Shown: positions 38,801 through 54,700 of the stretch, piece by piece
How the letters are laid out: each line of letters opens with the position of its first letter
How positions within the stretch are numbered: the first letter of the stretch is position 1
Assembly: GCA_964057225.1 (NCBI GenBank)
Contig: OZ059899.1
Location: forward strand, 19,476,501 to 19,540,500
DNA from: Auanema rhodensis
Taxonomy: Eukaryota > Nematoda > Chromadorea > Rhabditida > Rhabditidae
Direction of reading: 5' to 3'
Length of the DNA: 64,000 bases
Made by a program: the position numbers and the translations under genes
Notes under the pieces: generated by a model
What the model saw: the letters and a program-made list of their open reading frames with translations, nothing else
The model's database searches: none
What the model was told of the DNA's origin: nothing

Positions 38801-41070
38801 GGTGAAAATTGAGGATATAAGTGTGAACTTATATCAGTTGATATCTCGGTGCATTTTCAAGCTAGCGCAAATCTGATAACACAGATCGACGCAGCTTAAA
38901 AATCCGCATCGAATGCACTATACAACATTGAGAAACGCTTAATACAAAAATTAGTTATGATCGTTTGAAAAATGATGCATTAGTGTATGTTGACTTTCCA
39001 TGTACACTCAACATTGCTTCCAAAAACATTTTGACAAAAATTTTCCCGAAAAATTTCGAAATAAATTCGCAAAAAGTAGATGTTTTTAGATTCCTTTTTT
39101 CAAGGCAAAGACGATGGACAATGTTATTCAACGAAAAAATTAATTCTGCAGGGTGAAAATCGAGGATATAAGTGTGAACTTATATCAGTTGATATCTCGG
39201 TGCATTTTTAAGCTAGCGGAAATCTGATAACATAGATCGACGCAGCTTAAAAATCCGCATCAAAAGCACTATATTACATTGAAAAACGCTCAATACAAAA
39301 ATTAGTTATGATCGTTTGAAAAATGATGCATTAGTGTATGTTGAGTTTCCATGTACACTCAACATTGCTTCCAAAAACATTTTGACAAAAATTTTCCCGA
39401 AAAATTTCAGAATAATTGCAAAAAAAGTAGATGTTTTTAGATTCCTTTTTTCAAGGCAAAGACGATGGACAATGTTATTCAACGAAAAAATTAATTCTTC
39501 AGGGTGAAAATTGAGGATATAAGTGTGAACTTATATCAGTTGATATCTCGGTGCATTTTCAAGCTAGCGCAAATCTGATAACACAGATCGACGCAGCTTA
39601 AAAATCCGCATCGAATGCACTATACAACATTGAGAAACGCTTAATACAAAAATTAGTTATGATCGTTTGAAAAATGATGCATTAGTGTATGTTGAGTTTC
39701 CATGTACACTCAACATAGCTTCCAAAAACATTTTGACAAAAATTTTTCCGAAAAATTTCGAAATAAATTCGCAAAAAGTAGATGTTTTTAGATTCCTTTT
39801 TTCAAGGCAAAGACGATGGACAATGTTATTCAACGAAAAAATTAATTCTGCAGGGTGAAAATCGAGGATATAAGTGTGAACTTATATCAGTTGATATCTC
39901 GGTGCATTTTTAAGCTAGCGGAAATCTGATAACACAGATCGACGCAGCTTAAAAATCCGCATCGAATGCACTATACTGCATTGAGAAACGCTTATTACAA
40001 AAGTTAGTTATGATCGTTTGAAAAATGATGCATTAGTGTATGTTGAGTTTCCATGTACACTCAACATTGCTTCCAAAAACATTTTGACAAAAATTTTTCC
40101 GAAAAATTTTAAAATAATTTCGCAAAAAGTCGATGTTTTTAGATTTCTTTTTTCAAGGCAAAGACGATGGACAATGTTATTCAACGAAAAAATTATTTCT
40201 GCAGGGTGAAAATCGAGGATATAAGTGTGAACTTATATCAGTTGATATCTCGGTGCATTTTTAAGCTAGCGCAAATCTGATAACACAGATCGACGCAGCT
40301 TAAAAATCCGCATCGAATGCACTATACTACATTGAGAAACGCTTGATACAAAAATTAGGTATGATCGTTTGAAAAATGATGCATTAGTGTATGTTGAGTT
40401 TCCATGTACACTCAACATTGCTTCCAAAAACATTTTGACAAAAATTTTTCCGAAAAATTTTAAAATAATTTCGCGAAAATTAGATGTTTTTAGATTCCTT
40501 TTTTCAAGGCAAAGACGATGGACAATGTTATTCAACGAAAAAATTATTTCTGCAGGGTGAAAATCGAGGATATAAGTGTGAACTTATATCAGTTGATATC
40601 TCGGTGCATTTTTAAGCTAGCGCAAATCTGATAACACAGATCGACGCAGCTTAAAAATCCGCATCGAATGCACTATACAACATTGAGAAACGCTCAATAC
40701 AAAAATTAGTTATGATCGTTTGAAAAATGATGCATTAGTGTATGTTGAGTTTCCATGTACACTCAACATTGCTTCCAAAAACATTTTGATAAAAATTTTT
40801 CCGAAAAATTTCAAAATAATTTCGCGAAAAGTAGATGTTTTTAGATTCCTTTTTTCAAGGCAAAGACGATGGACAATGTTATTCAACGAAAAAATTATTT
40901 CTGCAGGGTGAAAATCGAGGATATAAGTGTGAACTTATATCAGTTGATATCTCGGTGCATTTTTAAGCTAGCGCAAATCTGATAACACAGATCGACGCAG
41001 CTTAAAAATCCGCATCGAATGCACTATACTGCATTGAGAAACGCTTATTACAAAAGTTAGTTATGATCGT
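35806..41070 (+). repeat. 8-mer duplication in right satellite A (2808 bp)
   Basis: Variants between 35806 and about 38260 are repeated 2808 bp (eight monomers) later: the GTTGACTTTCC change near 36181 and 38990, AATAATTGCAC near 35903 and 38710, and ATTAGGTATG near 37548 and 40356. The copies differ at a few positions (GACGATAGAC near 37354 against GACGATGGAC), so the event is recent but not the latest. Confidence 0.8.
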
Positions 41071-42474
41071 TTGAAAAATGATGCATTAGTGTATGTTGAG
41101 TTTCCATGTACACTCAACATTGCTTCCAAAAACATTTTGACAAAAATTTTTCCGAAAAATTTTAAAATAATTTCGCAAAAAGTCGATGTTTTTAGATTTC
41201 TTTTTTCAAGGCAAAGACGATGGACAATGTTATTCAACGAAAAAATTATTTCTGCAGGGTGAAAATCGAGGATATAAGTGTGAACTTATATCAGTTGATA
41301 TCTCGGTGCATTTTTAAGCTAGCGCAAATCTGATAACACAGATCGACGCAGCTTAAAAATCCGCATCGAATGCACTATACTACATTGAGAAACGCTCAAT
41401 ACAAAAATTAGTTATGATCGTTTGAAAAATGATGCATTAGTGTATGTTGAGTTTCCATGTACACTCAACATTGCTTCCAAAAACATTTTGACAAAAATTT
41501 TTCCGAAAAATTTCGAAAAAATTTCGCGAAAAAGAGATGTTTTTAGATTCCTTTTTTCAAGGCAAAGACGATGGACAATGTTATTCAACAAAAAAATTAT
41601 TTCTGCAGGGTGAAAATCGAGGATATAAGTGTGAACTTATATCAGTTGATATCTCGGTGCATTTTTAAGCTAGCGCAAATCTGATAGCACAGATCGACGC
41701 AGCTTAAAAATCCGCATCGAATGCACTATACTACATTGAGAAACGCTCAATACAAAAATTAGTTATGATCGTTTGAAAAATGATGCATTAGTGTATGTTG
41801 AGTTTCCATGTACACTCAACATTGCTTCCAAAAACATTTTGACAAAAATTTTTCCGAAAAATTTCGAAAAAATTTCGCGAAAAAGAGATGTTTTTAGATT
41901 CCTTTTTTTAAGGCAAAGACGATGGACAATGTTATTCAACAAAAAAATTATTTCTGCAGGGTGAAAATCGAGGATATAAGTGTGAACTTATATCAGTTGA
42001 TATCTCGGTGCATTTTTAAGCTAGCGCAAATCTGATAACACAGATCGACGCAGCTTAAAAATCCGCATCGAATGCACTATACTACATTGAAAAACGCTTA
42101 ATACAAAAATTAGTTATGATCGTTTGAAAAAAGATGCATTAGTGTATGTTGAGTTTCCATGTACACTCAACATTGCTTCCAAAAACATTTTGACAAAAAT
42201 TTTTCCGAAAAATTTCGAGAAAATTTCGCGAAAAGTAGATGTTTTTAGATTCCTTTTTTCAAGGCAAAGACGATGGACAATGTTATTCAACGAAAAAATT
42301 ATTTCTGCAGGGTGAAAATCGAGGATATAAGTGTGAACTTATATTAGTTGATATCTCGGTGCATTTTTAAGCTAGCGCAAATCTGATAACACAGATCGAC
42401 GCAGCTTAAAAATCCGCATCGAATGCATTATACAACATTGAGAAACGCTTGATACAAAAATTAGTTATGATCGT

Positions 42475-45150
42475 TTGAAAAATGATGCATTAGTGTATGT
42501 TGAGTTTCCATGTACACTCAACATTGCTTCCAAAAACATTTTGACAAAAATTTTTCCGAAGAATTTCAAAATAATTTCGCGAAAAGTAGATGTTTTTAGA
42601 TTCCTTTTTTCAAGGCAAAGACGATGGACAATGTTATTCAACGAAAAAATTAATTCTCCAGAGTGAAAATCGAGGATATAAGTGTGAACTTATATCAGTT
42701 GATATCTCGGTGCAATTTTAAGCTAGCGCAAATCTGATAATACAGATCGACGCAGCTTAAAAATCCGCATCGAATGCATTATACTGCATTGAGAAACGCT
42801 TAATACAAAAGTTAGTTATGATCGTTTGAAAAATGATGCATTAGTGTATGTTGAGTTTCCATGTACACTCAACATTGCTTCCAAAAACATTTTGACAAAA
42901 ATTTTTCCGAAAAATTTCAAAATAATTTCGCAAAAAGTAGATGTTTTTAGATTCCTTTTTTCAAGGCAAAGACGATGGACAATGTTATTCAACGAAAAAA
43001 TTAATTCTGCAGGGTGAAAATCGAGGATATAAGTGTGAACTTATATCAGTTGATATCTCGGTGCATTTTTAAGCTAGCGCAAATCTGATAACACAGATCG
43101 ACGCAGCTTAAAAATCCGCATCGAATGCACTATATTACATTGAAAAACGCTCAATACAAAAATTAGTTATGATCGTTTGAAAAATGATGCATTAGTGTAT
43201 GTTGAGTTTCCATGTACACTCAACATTGCTTCCAAAAACATTTTGACAAAAATTTTTCCGAAAAATTTCAAAATAATTTCGCAAAAATTAGATGTTTTTA
43301 GATTCCTTTTTTCAAGGCAAAGACGATGGACAATGTTATTCAACGAAAAAATTATTTCTGCAGGGTGAAAATCGAGGATATAAGTGTGAACTTATATTAG
43401 TTGATATCTCGGTGCATTTTTAAGCTAGCGCAAATCTGATAACACAGATCGACGCAGCTTAAAAATCCGCATCGAATGCACTATACTACATTGAGAAACG
43501 CTTGATACAAAAATTAGGTATGATCGTTTGAAAAATGATGCATTAGTGTATGTTGAGTTTCCATGTACACTCAACATTGCTTCCAAAAACATTTTGACAA
43601 AAATTTTTCCGAAAAATTTCGAAAAAATTTCGCGAAAAGTAGATGTTTTTAGATTCCTTTTTTCAAGGCAAAGACGATGGACAATGTTATTCAACGAAAA
43701 AATTATTTCTGCAGGGTGAAAATCGAGGATATAAGTGTGAACTTATATTAGTTGATATCTCGGTGCATTTTTAAGCTAGCGCAAATCTGATAACACAGAT
43801 CGACGCAGCTTAAAAATCCGCATCGAATGCACTATACTACATTGAGAAACGCTTGATACAAAAATTAGGTATGATCGTTTGAAAAATGATGCATTAGTGT
43901 ATGTTGAGTTTCCATGTACACTCAACATTGCTTCCAAAAACATTTTGACAAAAATTTTTCCGAAAAATTTCGAAAAAATTTCGCGAAAAGTAGATGTTTT
44001 TAGATTCCTTTTTTCAAGGCAAAGACGATGGACAATGTTATTCAACGAAAAAATTATTTCTGCAGGGTGAAAATCGAGGATATAAGTGTGAACTTATATT
44101 AGTTGATATCTCGGTGCATTTTTAAGCTAGCGCAAATCTGATAACACAGATCGACGCAGCTTAAAAATCCGCATCGAATGCACTATACAACATTGAGAAA
44201 CGCTTGATACAAAAATTAGTTATGATCGTTTGAAAAATGATGCATTAGTGTATGTTGAGTTTCCATGTACACTCAACATTGCTTCCAAAAACATTTTGAC
44301 AAAAATTTTTCCGAAGAATTTCAAAATAATTTCGCGAAAAGTAGATGTTTTTAGATTCCTTTTTTCAAGGCAAAGACGATGGACAATGTTATTCAACGAA
44401 AAAATTAATTCTCCAGAGTGAAAATCGAGGATATAAGTGTGAACTTATATCAGTTGATATCTCGGTGCAATTTTAAGCTAGCGCAAATCTGATAATACAG
44501 ATCGACGCAGCTTAAAAATCCGCATCGAATGCATTATACTGCATTGAGAAACGCTTAATACAAAAGTTAGTTATGATCGTTTGAAAAATGATGCATTAGT
44601 GTATGTTGAGTTTCCATGTACACTCAACATTGCTTCCAAAAACATTTTGACAAAAATTTTTCCGAAAAATTTCAAAATAATTTCGCAAAAAGTAGATGTT
44701 TTAAGATTCCTTTTTTCAAGGCAAAGACGATGGACAATGTTATTCAACGAAAAAATTAATTCTGCAGGGTGAAAATCGAGGATATAAGTGTGAACTTATA
44801 TCAGTTGATATCTCGGTGCATTTTTAAGCTAGCGCAAATCTGATAACACAGATCGACGCAGCTTAAAAATCCGCATCGAATGCACTATACAACATTGAGA
44901 AACGCTTAATACAAAAGTTAGTTATGATCGTTTGAAAAATGATGCATTAGTGTATGTTGAGTTTCCATGTACACTCAACATTGCTTCCAAAAACATTTTG
45001 ACAAAAATTTTTCCGAAAAATTTCAAAATAATTTCGCAAAAATTAGATGTTTTTAGATTCCTTTTTTCAAGGCAAAGACGATGGACAATGTTATTCAACG
45101 AAAAAATTAATTCTGCAGGGTGAAAATCGAGGATATAAGTGTGATCTTAT
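42475..45150 (+). repeat. 5-mer duplication in right satellite A (1755 bp)
   Basis: The monomers at 42475, 42826 and 43177 match those at 44230, 44581 and 44932. The rare TTCTCCAGAGTGAAAATC change near 42654 recurs near 44409, and again near 45813 and 46164, together with GTGCAATTTTAAGC. In addition the monomers at 43528 and 43879 are almost identical neighbours. Confidence 0.75.
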
Positions 45151-48100
45151 ATCAGTTGATATCTCGGTGCATTTTTAAGCTAGCGCAAATCTGATAACAC
45201 AGATCGACGCAGCTTGAAAATCCGCATCGAATGCACTATACAACATTGAGAAACGCTTGATACAAAAATTAGTTATGATCGTTTGAAAAATGATGCATTA
45301 GTGTATGTTGAGTTTCCATGTACACTCAACATTGCTTCCAAAAACATTTTGACAAAAATTTTTCCGAAAAATTTCGAGAAAATTTTGCGAAAAGTAGATG
45401 TTTTTAGATTCCTTTTTCCAAGGCAAAGACGATGGACAATGTTATTCAACGAAAAAATTATTTCTGCAGGGTGAAAATCGAGGATATAAGTGTGAACTTA
45501 TATTAGTTGATATCTCGGTGCATTTTTAAGCTAGCGCAAATCTGATAACACAGATCGACGCAGCTTAAAAATCCGCATCGAATGCAATATACAACATTGA
45601 GAAACGCTTGATACAAAAATTAGTTATGATCGTTTGAAAAATGATGCATTAGTGTATGTTGAGTTTCCATGTACACTCAACATTGCTTCCAAAAACATTT
45701 TGACAAAAATTTTTCCGAAGAATTTCAAAATAATTTCGCGAAAAGTAGATGTTTTTAGATTCCTTTTTTCAAGGCAAAGACGATGGACAATGTTATTCAA
45801 CGAAAAAATTAATTCTCCAGAGTGAAAATCGAGGATATAAGTGTGAACTTATATTAGTTGATATCTCGGTGCATTTTTAAGCTAGCGCAAATCTGATAAT
45901 ACAGATCGACGCAGCTTAAAAATCCGCATCGAATGCATTATACTGTATTGAGAAACGCTTAATACAAAAGTTAGTTATGATCGTTTGAAAAATGATGCAT
46001 TAGTGTATGTTGAGTTTCCATGTACACTCAACATTGCTTCCAAAAACATTTTGACAAAAATTTTTCCGAAAAATTTCAAAATAATTTCGCAAAAAGTAGA
46101 TGTTTTTAGATTCCTTTTTTCAAGGCAAAGACGATGGACAATGTTATTCAACGAAAAAATTAATTCTCCAGAGTGAAAATCGAGGATATAAGTGTGAACT
46201 TATATCAGTTGATATCTCGGTGCAATTTTAAGCTAGCGCAAATCTGATAATACAGATCGACGCAGCTTAAAAATCCGCATCGAATGCACTATACAACATT
46301 GAGAAACGCTCAATACAAAAATTAGTTATGATCGTTTGAAAAATGATGCATTAGTGTATGTTGAGTGTCCATGTACACTCAACATTGCTTCCAAAAACAT
46401 TTTGATAAAAATTTTTCCGAAAAATTTCAAAATAATTTCGCGAAAAGTAGATGTTTTTAGATTCCTTTTTTCAAGGCAAAGACGATGGACAATGTTATTC
46501 AACGAAAAAATTATTTCTGCAGGGTGAAAATCGAGGATATAAGTGTGAACTTATATCAGTTGATATCTCGGTGCATTTTTAATCTAGCGCAAATCTGATA
46601 ATACAGATCGACGCAGCTTAAAAATCCGCATCGAATGCACTATACTGCATTGAGAAACGCTTAATACAAAAGTTAGTTATGATCGTTTGAAAAATGATGC
46701 ATTAGTGTATGTTGAGTGTCCATGTACACTCAACATTGCTTCCAAAAACATTTTGATAAAAATTTTTCCGAAAAATTTCAAAATAATTTCGCGAAAAGTA
46801 GATGTTTTTAGATTCCTTTTTTCAAGGCAAAGACGATGGACAATGTTATTCAACGAAAAAATTAATTCTGCAGGGTGAAAATCGAGGATATAAGTGTGAA
46901 CTTATATCAGTTGATATCTCGGTGCATTTTTAAGCTAGCGCAAATCTGATAACACAGATCGACGCAGCTTAAAAATCCGCATCGAATGCACTATACAACA
47001 TTAAGAAACGCTTAATACAAAAATTAGTTATGATCGTTTGAAAAATGATGCATTAGTGTATGTTGAGTTTCCATGTACACTCAACATTGCTTCCAAAAAC
47101 ATTTTGACAAAAATTTTTCCGAAAAATTTTAAAATAATTTCGCAAAAAGTAGATGTTTTTGGATCCCTTTTTTCAAGGCAAAGACGATGGACAATGTTAT
47201 TCAACGAAAAAATTAATTCTGTAGGGTGAAAATCGAGGATATAAGTGTGAACTTATATCAGTTGATATCTCGGTGCATTTTTAAGCTAGCGCAAATCTGA
47301 TAACACAGATCGACGCAGCTTAAAAATCCGCATCGAATGCACTATACTACATTGAAAAACGCTTGATACAAAAATTAGGTATGATCGTTTGAAAAAAGAT
47401 GCATTAGTGTATGTTGAGTTTCCATGTACACTCAACATTGCTTCCAAAAACATTTTTACAAAAATTTTTCCGAAAAATTTCGAAATAATTTCGCAAAAAG
47501 TAGATGTTTTTAGATTCCTTTTTTCAAGGCAAAGACGATGGACAATGTTATTCAACGAAAAAATTAATTCTGTAGGGTGAAAATCGAGGATATAAGTGTG
47601 AACTTATATCAGTTGATATCTCGGTGCATTTTTAAGCTAGCGCAAATCTGATAACACAGATCGACGCAGCTTAAAAATCCGCATCGAATGCACTATACAA
47701 CATTAAGAAACGCTTAATACAAAAGTTAGTTATGATCGTTTGAAAAATGATGCATTAGTGTATGTTGAGTTTCCATGTACACTCAACATTGCTTCCAAAA
47801 ACATTTTGACAAAAATTTTTCCGAAAAATTTTAAAATAATTTCGCAAAAAGTAGATGTTTTTGGATCCCTTTTTTCAAGGCAAAGACGATGGACAATGTT
47901 ATTCAACGAAAAAATTAATTCTGTAGGGTGAAAATCGAGGATATAAGTGTGAACTTATATCAGTTGATATCTCGGTGCATTTTTAAGCTAGCGCAAATCT
48001 GATAACACAGATCGACGCAGCTTAAAAATCCGCATCGAATGCACTATACAACATTAAGAAACGCTTAATACAAAAGTTAGTTATGATCGTTTGAAAAATG

Positions 48101-51100
48101 ATGCATTAGTGTATGTTGAGTTTCCATGTACACTCAACATTGCTTCCAAAAACATTTTGACAAAAATTTTTCCGAAAAATTTTAAAATAATTTCGCAAAA
48201 AGTAGATGTTTTTAGATTCCTTTTTTCAAGGCAAAGACGATGGACAATGTTATTCAACGAAAAAATTAATTCTGTAGGGTGAAAATCGAGGATATAAGTG
48301 TGAACTTATATCAGTTGATATCTCGGTGCATTTTTAAGCTAGCGCAAATCTGATAACACAGATCGACGCAGCTTAAAAATCCGCATCGAATGCACTATAC
48401 AACATTAAGAAACGCTTAATACAAAAGTTAGTTATGATCGTTTGAAAAATGATGCATTAGTGTATGTTGAGTTTCCATGTACACTCAACATTGCTTCCAA
48501 AAACATTTTGACAAAAATTTTTCCGAAAAATTTTAAAATAATTTCGCAAAAAGTAGATGTTTTTAGATTCCTTTTTTCAAGGCACAGACGATGGACAATG
48601 TTATTCAACGAAAAAATTAATTCTGTAGGGTGAAAATCGAGGATATAAGTGTGAACTTATATCAGTTGATATCTCGGTGCATTTTTAAGCTAGCGCAAAT
48701 CTGATAACACAGATCGACGCAGCTTAAACATCCGCATCGAATGCACTATACTACATTGAGAAACGCTTGATACAAAAATTAGGTATGATCGTTCGAAAAA
48801 TGATGCATTAGTGTATGTTGAGTTTCCATGTACACTCAACATTGCTTCCAAAAACATTTTGACAAAAATTTTTCCGAAAAATTTCGAAAAAATTTCGCGA
48901 AAAGTAGATGTTTTTAGATTCCTTTTTTCAAGGCAAAGACGATGGACAATGTTATTCAACGAAAAAATTAATTCTGTAGGGTGAAAATCGAGGATATAAG
49001 TGTGAACTTATATCAGTTGATATCTCGGTGCATTTTTAAGCTAGCGCAAATCTGATAACACAGATCGACGCAGCTTAAAAATCCGCATCGAATGCACTAT
49101 ACAACATTGAGAAACGCTCAATACAAAAATTAGTTATGATCGTTTGAAAAATGATGCATTAGTGTATGTTGAGTTTCCATGTACACTCAACATTGCTTCC
49201 AAAAACATTTTGATAAAAATTTTTCCGAAAAATTTCAAAATAATTTCGCGAAAAGTAGATGTTTTTAGATTCCTTTTTTCAAGGCAAAGACGATGGACAA
49301 TGTTATTCAACGAAAAAAATAATTCTGCAGGGTGAAAATTGAGGATATAAGTGTAAACTTATATCAGTTGATATCTCGGTGCATTTTTAAGCTAGCGCAA
49401 ATCTGATAATACAGATCGACGCAGCTTAAAAATCCGCATCGAATGCACTATACTGCATTGAGAAACGCTTAATACAAAAGTTAGTTATGATCGTTTGAAA
49501 AATGATGCATTAGTGTATGTTGAGTTTCCATGTACACTCAACATAGCTTCCAAAAACATTTTGACAAAAATTTTTCCGAAAAATTTCAAAATAATTTCGC
49601 GAAAAGTAGATGTTTTTAGATTCCTTTTTTCAAGGCAAAGACGATGGACAATGTTATTCAACGAAAAAATTAATTCTTCAGGGTGAAAATCGAGGATCAA
49701 AGTGTGAACTTATATCAGTTGATATCTCGGTGCATTTTTAAGCTAGCGCAAATCTGATAAAACAGATCGACGCAGCTTAAAAATCCGCATCGAATGCACT
49801 ATACTGCATTGAGAAACGCTTAATACAAAAGTTAGTTATGATCGTTTGAAAAATGATGCATTAGTGTATGTTGAGTTTCCATGTACACTCAACATTGCTT
49901 CCAAAAACATTTTGACAAAAATTTTTCCGAAAAATTTTAAAATAATTTCGCAAAAAGTAGATGTTTTTAGATTCCTTTTTTCAAGGCAAAGACGATGGAC
50001 AATGTTATTCAACGAAAAAATTATTTCTGCAGGGTGAAAATCGAGGATATAAGTGTGAACTTATATCAGTTGATATCTCGGTGCATTTTAGAGCTAGCGC
50101 AAATCTGATAACACAGATCGACGCAGCTTAAAAATCCGCATCGAATGCACTATACAACATTGAGAAACGCTTAATACAAAAATTAGTTATGATCGTTTGA
50201 AAAATGATGCATTAGTGTATGTTGAGTTTCCATGTACACTCAACATTGCTTCCAAAAACATTTTGACAAAAATTTTTCCGAAAAATTTCAAAATAATTTC
50301 GCGAAAAGTAGATGTTTTTAGATTCCTTTTTCCAAGGCAAAGACGATGGATAATGTTATTCAACGAAAAAATTATTTCTGCAGGGTGAAAATCGAGGATA
50401 TAAGTGTGAACTTATATCACTTGAAATCTCGGTGCATTTTTAAGCTAGCGCAAATCTGATAACACAGATCAACGCAGCTTAAAAATCCGCATCGAATGCA
50501 CTATACAACATTGAGAAACGCTTAATACAAAAATTAGTTATGATCGTTTGAAAAATGATGCATTAGTGTATGTTGAGTTTCCATGTACACTCAACATTGC
50601 TTCCAAAAACATTTTGACAAAAATTTTTTCGAAAAATTTTAAAATAATTTCGCAAAAAGTAGATGTTTTTAGATTCCTTATTTCAAGGCAAAGACGATGG
50701 ACAATGTTATTCAACGAAAAAATTATTTCTGCAGGGTGAAAATCGAGGATATAAGTGTGAACTTATATCAGTTGATATCTCGGTGCATTTTTAAGCTAGC
50801 GCAAATCTGATAACACAGATCGACGCAGCTTGAAAATCCGCATCAAATGCACTATACAACATTGAGAAACGCTTAATACAAAAATTAGTTATGATCGTTT
50901 GAAAAATGATGCATTAGTGTATGTTGAGTTTCCATGTACACTCAACATTGCTTCCAAAAACATTTTGACAAAAATTTTTCCGAAAAATTTCGAGAAAATT
51001 TCGCAAAAACTAGATGTTTTTAGATTCCTTTTTTCAAGGCATAGACGATGGACAATGTTATTCAACGAAAAAATTATTTCTGCAGGGTGAAAATCGAGGA

Positions 51101-51799
51101 TATAAGTGTGAACTTATATCAGTTGATATCTCGGTGCATTTTTAAGCTAGCGCAAATCTGATAACACAGATCGACGCAGCTTAAAAATCCGCATCGAATG
51201 CACTATACTGCATTGAGAAATGCTTAATACAAAAGTTAGTTATGATCGTTTGAAAAATGATGCATTAGTGTATGTTGAGTTTCCATGTACACTCAACATT
51301 GCTTCCAAAAACATTTTGACAAAAATTTTTCCGAAAAATTTTAAAATAATTTCGCAAAAAGTAGATGTTTTTAGATTCCTTTTTTCAAGGCAAAGACGAT
51401 GGACAATGTTATTCAACGAAAAAATTATTTCTGCAGGGTGAAAATCGAGGATATAAGTGTGAACTTATATCAGTTGATATCTCGGTGCATTTTTCAGCTA
51501 GCGCAAATCTGATAACACAGATCGACGCAGCTTAAAAATCCGCATCGAATGCACTATACAACATTGAGAAACGCTTGATACAAAAATTAGTTATGATCGT
51601 TTGAAAAATGATGCATTAGTGTATGTTGAGTTTCCATGTACACTCAACATTGCTTCCAAAAACATTTTGACAAAAATTTTTCCGAAAAATTTCAAAATAA
51701 TTTCGCGAAAAGTAGATGTTTTTAGATTCCTTTTTTCAAGGCAAAGACGATGGACAATGTTATTCAACGAAAAAATTATTTCTGCAGGGTGAAAATCGA

Positions 51800-54700
51800 G
51801 GATATAAGTGTGAACTTATATCAGTTGAAATCTCGGTGCATTTTTAAGCTAGCGCAAATCTGATAACACAGATCAACGCAGCTTAAAAATCCGCATCGAA
51901 TGCACTATACAACATTGAGAAACGCTTAATACAAAAATTAGTTATGATCGTTTGAAAAATGATGCATTAGTGTATGTTGAGTTTCCATGTACACTCAACA
52001 TTGCTTCCAAAAACATTTTGACAAAAATTTTTTCGAAAAATTTTAAAATAATTTCGCAAAAAGTAGATGTTTTTAGATTCCTTATTTCAAGGCAAAGACG
52101 ATGGACAATGTTATTCAACGAAAAAATTAATTCTGCAGGGTGAAAATCAAGGATATAAGTGTGAACTTATATCAGTTGATATCTCGGTGCATTTTCAAGC
52201 TAGCGCAAATCTGATAACACAGATCGACGCAGCTTAAAAATCCGCATCGAATGCACTATACTACATTGAGAAACGCTTGATACAAAAATTAGGTATGATC
52301 GTTTGAAAAATGATGCATTAGTGTATGTTGAGTTTCCATGTACACTCAACATTGCTTCCAAAAACATTTTGACAAAAATTTTTCCGAAAAATTTCGAAAA
52401 AATTTCGCAAAAAGTAGATGTTTTTAGATTTTTTTTTTCAAGGCAAAGACGATGGACAATGTTATTCAACGAAAAAATTATTTCTGCAGGGTGAAAATCG
52501 AGGATATAAGTGTGAACTTATATCAGTTGATATCTCGGTGCATTTTTAAGCTAGCGCAAATCTGATAACACAGATCGACGCAGCTTGAAAATCCGCATCA
52601 AATGCACTATACAACAGTGAGAAACGCTTAATACAAAAATTAGTTATGATCGTTTGAAAAATGATGCATTAGTGTATGTTGAGTTTCCATGTACACTCAA
52701 CATTGCTTCCAAAAACATTTTGACAAAAATTTTTCCGAAAAATTTCGAAAAAATTTCGCAAAAAGTAAATGTTTTTAGATTCCTTTTTTCAAGGCAAAGA
52801 CGATGGACAATGTTATTCAACGAAAAAATTATTTCTGCAGGGTGAAAATCGAGGATATAAGTGTGAACTTATATCAGTTGATATCTCGGTGCATTTTTAA
52901 GCTAGCGCAAATCTGATAACACAGATCGACGCAGCTTAAAAATCCGCATCGAATGCACTATACTGCATTGAGAAACGCTTAATACAAAAGTTAGTTATGA
53001 TCGTTTGAAAAATGATGCATTAGTGTATGTTGAGTTTCCATGTACACTCAACATTGCTTCCAAAAACATTTTGACAAAAATTTTTCCGAAAAATTTTAAA
53101 ATAATTTCGCAAAAAGTAGATGTTTTTAGATTCCTTTTTTCAAGGCAAAGACGATGGACAATGTTATTCAACGAAAAAATTATTTCTGCAGGGTGAAAAT
53201 CGAGGATATAAGTGTGAACTTATATCAGTTGATATCTCGGTGCATTTTTAAGCTAGCGCAAATCTGATAACACAGATCAACGCAGCTTAAAAATCCGCAT
53301 CGAATGCACTATACAACATTGAGAAACGCTTAATACAAAAATTAGTTATGATCGTTTGAAAAATGATGCATTAGTGTATGTTGAGTTTCCATGTACACTC
53401 AACATTGCTTCCAAAAACATTTTGACAAAAATTTTTTCGAAAAATTTTAAAATAATTTCGCAAAAAGTAGATGTTTTTAGATTCCTTATTTCAAGGCAAA
53501 GACGATGGACAATGTTATTCAACGAAAAAATTAATTCTGCAGGGTGAAAATCAAGGATATAAGTGTGAACTTATATCAGTTGATATCTCGGTGCATTTTT
53601 AAGCTAGCGCAAATCTGATAACACAGATCGACGCAGCTTGAAAATCCGCATCAAATGCACTATACAACATTGAGAAACGCTTAATACAAAAATTAGTTAT
53701 GATCGTTTGAAAAATGATGCATTAGTGTATGTTGAGTTTCCATGTACACTCAACATTGCTTCCAAAAACATTTTGACAAAAATTTTTCCGAAAAATTTCG
53801 AAAAAATTTCGCAAAAAGTAAATGTTTTTAGATTCCTTTTTTCAAGGCAAAGACGATGGACAATGTTATTCAACGAAAAAATTAATTCTGCAGGGTGAAA
53901 ATCGAGGATATAAGTGTGAACTTATATCAGTTGATATCTCGGTGCATTTTTAAGCTAGCGCAAATCTGATAACACAGATCGACGCAGCTTGAAAATCCGC
54001 ATCAAATGCACTATACAACATTGAGAAACGCTTAATACAAAAATTAGTTATGATCGTTTGAAAAATGATGCATTAGTGTATGTTGAGTTTCCATGTACAC
54101 TCAACATTGCTTCCAAAAACATTTTGACAAAAATTTTTCCGAAAAATTTTAAAATAATTTCGCAAAAAGTAGATGTTTTTAGATTCCTTTTTTCAAGGCA
54201 AAGACGATGGACAATGTTATTCAACGAAAAAATTATTTCTGCAGGGTGAAAATCGAGGATATAAGTGTGAACTTATATCAGTTGAAATCTCGGTGCATTT
54301 TTAAGCTAGCGCAAATCTGATAACACAGATCGACGCAGCTTAAAAATCCGCATCGAATGCACTATACAACATTGAGAAACGCTTAATAAAAAAATTAGTT
54401 ATGATCGTTTGAAAAATGAAGCATTAGTGTATGTTGAGTTTCCATGTACACTCAACATAGCTTCCAAAAACATTTTGACAAAAATTTTTCCGAAAAATTT
54501 TAAAATAATTTCGCAAAAAGTAGATGTTTTTAGATTCCTTTTTTCAAGGCAAAGACGATGGACAATGTTATTCAACGAAAAAATTATTTCTGCAGGGTGA
54601 AAATCGAGGATATAAGTGTGAACTTATATCAGTTGAAATCTCGGTGCAATTTTAAGCTAGCGCAAATCTGATAATACAGATCGACGCAGCTTAAAAATCC